A stretch of 9,324 nucleotides of DNA, taken from assembly GCA_024280675.1 (NCBI GenBank), contig JAJRPT010000163.1, forward strand, positions 1 through 9,324, written 5' to 3'. Shown here one piece after another: positions 5,969 to 9,324 of this stretch. Under the pieces are notes generated by a model, which saw only the letters and a list, made by a program, of their open reading frames with translations, was not told where the DNA came from and ran no database searches. The position numbers and the translations under genes were made by a program. Source of the DNA: Bacteroidota bacterium (lineage in GTDB: Bacteria > Bacteroidota > Ignavibacteria > Kapaibacteriales > UBA2268). Each line of letters starts with the position of its first letter. The first letter of the stretch is position 1.

Positions 5969-5979
5969 TTCTTTTTTTT
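5941..5979 (+). terminator. Possible intrinsic terminator overlapping the right repeat
   Basis: AGTGTAA (5941-5947) can pair with TTACACT (5958-5964), or TGTAA with TTACA across GAT (5943-5955). A run of eight T at 5972-5979 lies a few bases beyond. It sits 35 bp after the stop of the last element gene. The stem is AT-rich and the T-run is not immediately adjacent, so efficiency is uncertain. Confidence 0.35.
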
Positions 5980-6025
5980 ACTAAAACTTATCTAAAACTT
6001 TACTGAAAAGTTCAAATCAATAATA

Positions 6026-6049
6026 AAAAGCAGGGCTGAAAAGCAGGGC
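6026..6049 (+). repeat. Tandem 11-bp direct repeat AAAAGCAGGGC
   Basis: AAAAGCAGGGC occurs at 6026-6036 and 6039-6049 with a 13-nt period, in the noncoding gap between the element's right end and the tRNA. It is more GC-rich than its surroundings. It could be a recombinase arm site, a regulator site or chance. Confidence 0.6.
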
Positions 6050-6081
6050 ATTTGTATGTAAAACGTATGTTCTAAATAACA

Positions 6082-6112
6082 AGTCCTCATAACTCATTGA
6101 ATTATAAGGACT
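6082..6112. terminator. Hairpin between element and tRNA, possible bidirectional terminator
   Basis: AGTCCT (6082-6087) pairs with AGGACT (6107-6112), then a C/A mismatch, then ATAA with TTAT, around a 9-nt loop. On the plus strand it is followed by ATACTTTTTC; on the minus strand, 15 nt past the tRNA 3' end, it is followed by a weaker TGTTATTT. It could end tRNA transcription and shield it from element transcripts. Confidence 0.45.
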
Positions 6113-6127
6113 ATACTTTTTCTATTG

Positions 6128-6214
6128 CGGAAAGAGAGGGATTCGAACCCTCGGTAGAGTTACCCCTACACACGCTTTCCAGGCGTGCCAGTTCAACCAC
6201 TCCTGCACCTTTCC
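6128..6214 (-). tRNA. tRNA-Ser (anticodon GGA)
   Basis: The minus strand folds as a class II tRNA. The acceptor GGAAAGG (from 6214 inward) pairs with TCTTTCC (6135-6129) with one G-U, and the discriminator G is at 6128. The anticodon stem CACGC/GCGTG encloses CTGGAAA, giving anticodon GGA, which reads UCC and UCU. A long variable arm GTAG...CTAC and the T arm GAGGG-TTCGAAT-CCCTC follow. The long variable arm and anticodon fix serine identity. CCA is not encoded. Its 3' end points towards the accessory genes to the left, the orientation seen when integrases use a tRNA 3' end as attachment site. Confidence 0.95.
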
Positions 6215-6294
6215 TGTATTACTCATTATCACATTTGGACACTTGTAATAATATTTTTATGCAAGTTAATGCTTAATTACGTATATTAAAAATC

Positions 6295-6329
6295 TGGATT
6301 TGGCAATTAGTTTATCAAGTCCAAATCCA
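6295..6329. repeat. 9-bp inverted repeat upstream of the S66 peptidase gene
   Basis: TGGATTTGG (6295-6303) and CCAAATCCA (6321-6329) are perfect complements separated by 17 bases. It lies about 34 bp upstream of the predicted -35 box, a plausible operator position. It could equally be an RNA hairpin or a terminator for minus-strand transcription. Confidence 0.4.
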
Positions 6330-6362
6330 AAGCATAAAAAGAAGAACACACAACTTTCGTCA

Positions 6363-6391
6363 TTGGCATTATTTTTGAGCTGTAATTATAA
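6363..6391 (+). promoter_or_regulatory. Predicted promoter of the S66 peptidase gene
   Basis: TTGGCA (6363-6368), a 17-base spacer and TTATAA (6386-6391) form a good sigma70-like match. Transcription would begin near 6398, leaving a leader of about 20 nt before ATG 6419. The leader has no clear Shine-Dalgarno sequence, unlike the element genes, which mostly do. Confidence 0.42.
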
Positions 6392-6418
6392 AAAGCTCTG
6401 AATTTAACAGAAATATCA

Positions 6419-7522
6419 ATGACATCTCGAAGAAAATTTTTGACCGCATCTACTCTTGGAATAGCAAGTCTTGGACTAACAAGTCTTGGACTTGCAAGTG
6501 CCACTGGACTTGGAAAAATTGCAAAAGCTAATGAAGTGTTTGGCCCCCAAGCATTGGCTCAACAAACTCTTGATTCCGATTACTCAAAGATTGAGAAAAT
6601 ATTCCCTGCCAAGCTCTTTCCCGGTGCACGCATTGCTATCACAGCTCCTGCTAGCCCCACTTCTGAGTATGACATTCGCCATGCAGTTCGTTTTTTCAAG
6701 AAAATGGGTTGCAAAGTTGAAGTTGGTCAGACAATAAAAAACCACAAACTAAAATGGCGATATTTCTCTGCATCTGAGCAAGAAAGAGCCGAAGAATTTA
6801 TGAGCTACATTGAGCGTGAAGACATTAATTGTATTCTCTGCGGACGTGGCGGGTACGGTGTTATGCGAATATTAGACAAACTTGATTTTGAAGTGATTAA
6901 AAAGAACCCAAAAATAATTATAGGGTTTAGTGATATTACTGCACTTTTGAATTCGATTTCCAAAATTACTGGCATTGTTTCATTTCACGGACCTGTTGCC
7001 TCTTCATCCTTCAGTAATTTTACCAAAAAAAGCCTGCAAGATGTTATTTTCAATACCGAACAACCATTTGAAATTTCTTATCAAAGGGCTAGCTCACTCA
7101 ATGAAGGCACATGCCAAGGAAGACTTGTTGGCGGAAATCTAAAAATGATAGCTTCCACCATTGGCACTCCTTTTGAGATTGATACTAGGGATTCAATATT
7201 ATTTCTCGAAGACACGGGTGAGCATCCTTATAAGATTGATAGAATGCTTACTCAACTGAAATTATCTGGGAAGCTAGACGAATGCAATGGTTTTATCTTT
7301 GGAACTTTTAAGAAATTAAACCAGAGGGTTCCATTCTATCCAAACAAATCATTTACACTCAGCGAAGTTATCGACCAAGTTATCAAACCTTTGGGCAAGC
7401 CAGTGCTAATCGGCATGCCATTTGGTCATATCAAAAATAAAATAACTCTTCCAATAGGCTCGCTTGCCATGATAGATACAGAAAAGAAACTACTCAGGCT
7501 TCTTGAATCTCCAACAATATAA
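6419..7522 (+). CDS. Tat-exported S66-family LD-carboxypeptidase (LdcA/MccF-like)
   Basis: The protein has 367 residues. The N-terminus is a twin-arginine signal: TSRRKFLTA, then a hydrophobic Leu/Gly/Ala stretch to about residue 31, and a likely cut near QALA (44-47). The mature part is a complete S66 serine peptidase. CGRGGYGVMRILD (141-153) is followed by IIIGFSDITALL with nucleophile Ser171, SFHGP (188-192), ILFLEDTGEHPYKIDRML with Glu264, and LIGMPFGHIKNKITLPIG with His337, the three residues of the Ser-Glu-His triad. The family cleaves the L,D bond in murein tetrapeptides during cell-wall recycling, or inactivates microcin C-like peptides. Most homologues are cytosolic, so Tat export implies action outside the cytoplasmic membrane on wall peptides. 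It probably starts from its own promoter, and the next gene is convergent. It looks like a core gene, outside the mobile region. Confidence 0.9.
   Translation: MTSRRKFLTASTLGIASLGLTSLGLASATGLGKIAKANEVFGPQALAQQTLDSDYSKIEKIFPAKLFPGARIAITAPASPTSEYDIRHAVRFFKKMGCKVEVGQTIKNHKLKWRYFSASEQERAEEFMSYIEREDINCILCGRGGYGVMRILDKLDFEVIKKNPKIIIGFSDITALLNSISKITGIVSFHGPVASSSFSNFTKKSLQDVIFNTEQPFEISYQRASSLNEGTCQGRLVGGNLKMIASTIGTPFEIDTRDSILFLEDTGEHPYKIDRMLTQLKLSGKLDECNGFIFGTFKKLNQRVPFYPNKSFTLSEVIDQVIKPLGKPVLIGMPFGHIKNKITLPIGSLAMIDTEKKLLRLLESPTI
6452..6496 (+). repeat. 15-nt tandem repeat, three units, in the Tat signal region
   Basis: Residues 12-26 read TLGIA-SLGLT-SLGLA, three five-residue units in the hydrophobic core of the signal peptide. 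At the DNA level CAAGTCTTGGACT occurs exactly twice (6465-6477 and 6480-6492) with a 15-nt period, and a degenerate third copy lies upstream. Confidence 0.65.
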
Positions 7523-7575
7523 AAAATAAATCAGTGGCTAAATCAATAAGTTGAAATCTGCTATTTTTATGTAAT

Positions 7576-7652
7576 GTAATCTCAGAAAGCGGAAACCGCT
7601 CAGATAGATACCCGCCTGTGATGGTATGTGACTGCTTGTTTTTAGAGATTAC
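7576..7652 (+). ncRNA. Possible three-way-junction structured RNA between convergent genes
   Basis: GTAATCTC (7576-7583) pairs perfectly with GAGATTAC (7645-7652). Inside are a hairpin AGCGG-AAA-CCGCT (7588-7600) and, directly abutting it, a second arm in which CAG (7601-7603) pairs with CTG (7632-7634) and ATACC (7608-7612) with GGTAT (7623-7627). G-U pairs next to these helices form only on the plus strand. It fills most of the 144-bp gap between the S66 gene and the convergent thioesterase gene, so it could be a 3'UTR structure, a small RNA or a dispersed repeat. I matched it to no known riboswitch or ribozyme. Confidence 0.35.
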
Positions 7653-7666
7653 CGCAAGGGCTGTGT

Positions 7667-8119
7667 TCACTCATTTATGATTTTGATATTATCCCCTTCG
7701 TAATTCTGAAGAAGGTCGCGCAAGACTTCTGGCAAACGCTCGACCTTCTTGGTCTTTGCGTCCATGTAGACAAGCACTCCACCAGCATGTGCGACTATGC
7801 GACCAGCTTTCAATGTGACGACGTTCTCAAACTTTATGCTCGAGTTCCTTATCTGAGAAACACGTGTGTAAACCTTGTATTCGTCGGTGAATTCACAGGA
7901 ATTGAAATAATCAATCTTAGTGTGGACGGTCACAAGTGGAAACTGCCGAGAGAAAAAGTCCTTGTTCTTGGGAAGTCCAATCTCAAAAAAGTATTGGGTT
8001 CTGGCGTGTTCTAACCAATAAAGATATTTGATATTATGAACAATACCAAAAGAATCCACTTCTTCAAACCGGACATCACCTGTGATAATATGTTTAAATT
8101 TAGAAAGATCTATTTTCAA
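7667..8119 (-). CDS. 4HBT hot-dog-fold acyl-CoA thioesterase (YbgC/FcbC-like)
   Basis: The protein has 150 residues, the normal length for a single hot-dog domain. The family signature lies near the N-terminus: VRFEEVDSFGIVHN, then IKYLYWLEHART, with Asp22, Gly25, Val27, Tyr34 and Glu37 in the D-x-x-G-x-V-x(6)-Y-x-x-x-E pattern. The strands after it (FPLVTVHTKIDYF, YKVYTRVSQIRNSSIKFENVV, GGVLVYMDAKTKK) fit the beta sheet. These cytosolic enzymes hydrolyse acyl- or aryl-CoA thioesters; the substrate cannot be read from the sequence. The start is TTG, supported by GGAGAAAGGG just upstream, which lies within the end of nhaA. No early ATG is available. Only 2 bp separate it from the nhaA stop, so the two genes are co-transcribed and probably coupled. 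Confidence 0.87.
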   Translation of the reverse strand: MKIDLSKFKHIITGDVRFEEVDSFGIVHNIKYLYWLEHARTQYFFEIGLPKNKDFFSRQFPLVTVHTKIDYFNSCEFTDEYKVYTRVSQIRNSSIKFENVVTLKAGRIVAHAGGVLVYMDAKTKKVERLPEVLRDLLQNYEGDNIKIINE

Positions 8120-8121
8120 AT

Positions 8122-9324
8122 TTACCCTTTCTCCTCTGTTGGTTGATTTTTAACTGCACTGGAGAGAACAAAGAAGCCAAGGAATGCCGCAATTACCGAT
8201 GCTGCAATAATTCCAATTTTGGAGAAATTCTCCTCAGGTGTCCCAGATTCAAAAGAAAGACCAGATACAAATAATGCCATAGTAAACCCAACCGCACAAA
8301 GAATAGAGACGGCGAACATGTGTTTGAATGTGGTACCACTCGGCAGTCCTGCAATATTAAATTTGAGTGACAACCAGACGGCGGCTGAGATTCCAATTAT
8401 CTTGCCAAAGAATAATCCTAGAATAATTCCCCAAGTCACCATCGAGGTGGCAACATCTGCGGACACATCCCCAAAATAAATTCCCGCATTGGCAAGAGCA
8501 AAAATTGGCATAATAATAAAGGCAACATAAGGATTCAGCCCATGCTCCATGCGGATTAGCGGAGATTGTGCTTTGCTTAGATTTTTACCCATTGAAACGA
8601 TAGCATCTTCTTCGTGTTCGTCCATTGTGGCCGAATCGTTCTTTTTGACTAAGGATTTGAACTGTTCCCAAATATTGTCTGTTCTTCTGAAAAAACTTTG
8701 TTTGTCGAGCAGCGAGCTAGATGGGATGGTAAATGCAGCAATCACCCCAGCGATTGTAGCATGAACACCTGAGAGCAAAAAAGCATACCAAAGCCCAATT
8801 CCAAAGAATAAGTATATCCATGAATTGTTTACCTTTAGTCTATTGCAAGCATACATCATTAGCGTAAAGAATGCACCCCAGCCGAGTGCTACAAAGCTGA
8901 TTTCCTCGGTGTAAGCTATTGCGATAACAAGAATTGCCATCAGATCATCAACGATGGCAAGGGCGGCAAGGAAGACCTTCACTCCAATCGGAACCCTGGC
9001 TCCCACAAGTGCCAATATCCCGAGGGAGAAGGCAATATCTGTTGCCATAGGAATTGCCCATCCTTTCATCGCAACAGGGTCGCCCCAGTTGAGTAATACG
9101 TAAATAAGGACAGGGACAACAACACCGCCAATAGCACCCATTATCGGAAGCATAGCTTTGCGTATCGATGACAACTCACCAATTATCAGCTCACGTTTGA
9201 TTTCCAGACCAACCAAAAAGAAAAACACAACCATCAATATATCATTTACAACATAATGGAATGGATAATTGAAAAGTACCATGTCACCAATTTTGACCGT
9301 GGTCAAGCTGTGCCATATTTGATG
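8122..9324 (-). CDS. nhaA: Na+/H+ antiporter NhaA, N-terminus cut by the window edge
   Basis: An integral membrane protein that exchanges Na+ (or Li+) for H+ to control cell sodium and pH. The frame stays open to the right edge (His-Gln-Ile-Trp-His-Ser before the TTG at 9306), so the true start with the first membrane helix lies outside. Recognisable parts are VFFFLVGLEIKRELIIGEL, WAIPMATDIAFSLGILALVG with the Asp corresponding to E. coli D133, and VFLAALAIVDDLMAILVIAI with the ion-binding Asp pair (E. coli D163/D164). The 30-residue spacing between these matches E. coli. MEHGLNPYVAFIIMPIFALANAGI begins the second half. A hydrophilic stretch of roughly 45 residues rich in Asp, Glu and Lys lies between the FTIPSSSL helix end and MEHGLNP, longer than in E. 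coli and more like Bacteroidota homologues. The C-terminal helices are complete. Confidence 0.95.
   Translation of the reverse strand, partial: HQIWHSLTTVKIGDMVLFNYPFHYVVNDILMVVFFFLVGLEIKRELIIGELSSIRKAMLPIMGAIGGVVVPVLIYVLLNWGDPVAMKGWAIPMATDIAFSLGILALVGARVPIGVKVFLAALAIVDDLMAILVIAIAYTEEISFVALGWGAFFTLMMYACNRLKVNNSWIYLFFGIGLWYAFLLSGVHATIAGVIAAFTIPSSSLLDKQSFFRRTDNIWEQFKSLVKKNDSATMDEHEEDAIVSMGKNLSKAQSPLIRMEHGLNPYVAFIIMPIFALANAGIYFGDVSADVATSMVTWGIILGLFFGKIIGISAAVWLSLKFNIAGLPSGTTFKHMFAVSILCAVGFTMALFVSGLSFESGTPEENFSKIGIIAASVIAAFLGFFVLSSAVKNQPTEEKG

Noticed and set aside
1985..5975. Target-site duplication flanking the inverted repeats
   Set aside because: For every length from 1 to 5 bp the left flank (...AAGCC) and right flank (TTCTT...) differ. 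Shifting the ends outward to the shared AAAAG does not help.
7576..7660. Twister, twister-sister, hammerhead or fluoride-riboswitch identity for the structured region
   Set aside because: Fragments such as CCCGCC and GCAAGGG look suggestive, but the required conserved blocks and their order are absent.
8193..8764. Open frames antisense to or overlapping nhaA
   Set aside because: They are shadows of a well-supported membrane protein frame, with no ribosome sites or recognisable protein features.

Overview
The window is AT-rich bacterial DNA using the standard code, with ATG, GTG and TTG starts. No rRNA or other firm taxonomic marker is present. Protein style (an NhaA with a hydrophilic loop before the ...EHGLNP... 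segment, a Tat-exported S66 peptidase, and an excisionase-like HTH next to a primase and a RepA-type helicase) suggests the Bacteroidota / Ignavibacteriota / Chlorobiota group. That placement is inference. Nothing here duplicates a known named strain that I can recognise.

Layout. (1) Positions 3-1996: the C-terminal part of a type IIG (Eco57I/TaqI-like) restriction-modification enzyme, overlapped by a RhuM-family gene; this is defence or accessory DNA. (2) Positions 1992-5968: a compact 3977-bp unit bounded by inverted repeats (28 bp at 27/28 identity, extendable to 41 bp at 35/41). It carries an unrecognised 255-aa protein, a small excisionase/MerR-like HTH protein, a PriCT-2 plus archaeo-eukaryotic-type primase, a RepA/RecA-fold helicase with good Walker motifs, an 83-nt imperfect hairpin, and a small HTH protein resembling a TerS or RepC. 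No integrase or transposase is recognisable between the repeats. (3) Positions 5969-6127: a noncoding gap with an 11-bp direct repeat and a hairpin terminator. (4) Positions 6128-6214: tRNA-Ser(GGA) on the minus strand, its 3' end facing the accessory DNA, as expected if an island used that tRNA as attachment site. (5) Positions 6215-9324: core-like genes, namely a Tat-exported S66 LD-carboxypeptidase (+), a possible structured RNA, and a minus-strand pair of nhaA followed by a 4HBT thioesterase, with nhaA running off the right edge.

How it fits together. The best candidate for something undescribed is the 4-kb unit. A primase, helicase and DNA-binding proteins form a self-sufficient replication-initiation cassette of RSF1010/satellite style, but here it is chromosomal and framed by transposon-like ends (5'-TGT...ACA-3', with iterated TGTAA boxes at the same 6/7/8/14 spacing at both ends). 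It has no visible recombinase and no visible target-site duplication. It may be a replicating element or satellite mobilised in trans, or a decayed plasmid-like insertion. The left repeat supplies the stop codon of the RhuM gene, so the element abuts that gene exactly. The whole accessory block, including the restriction genes, may be a larger tRNA-Ser island whose other end lies left of the window.
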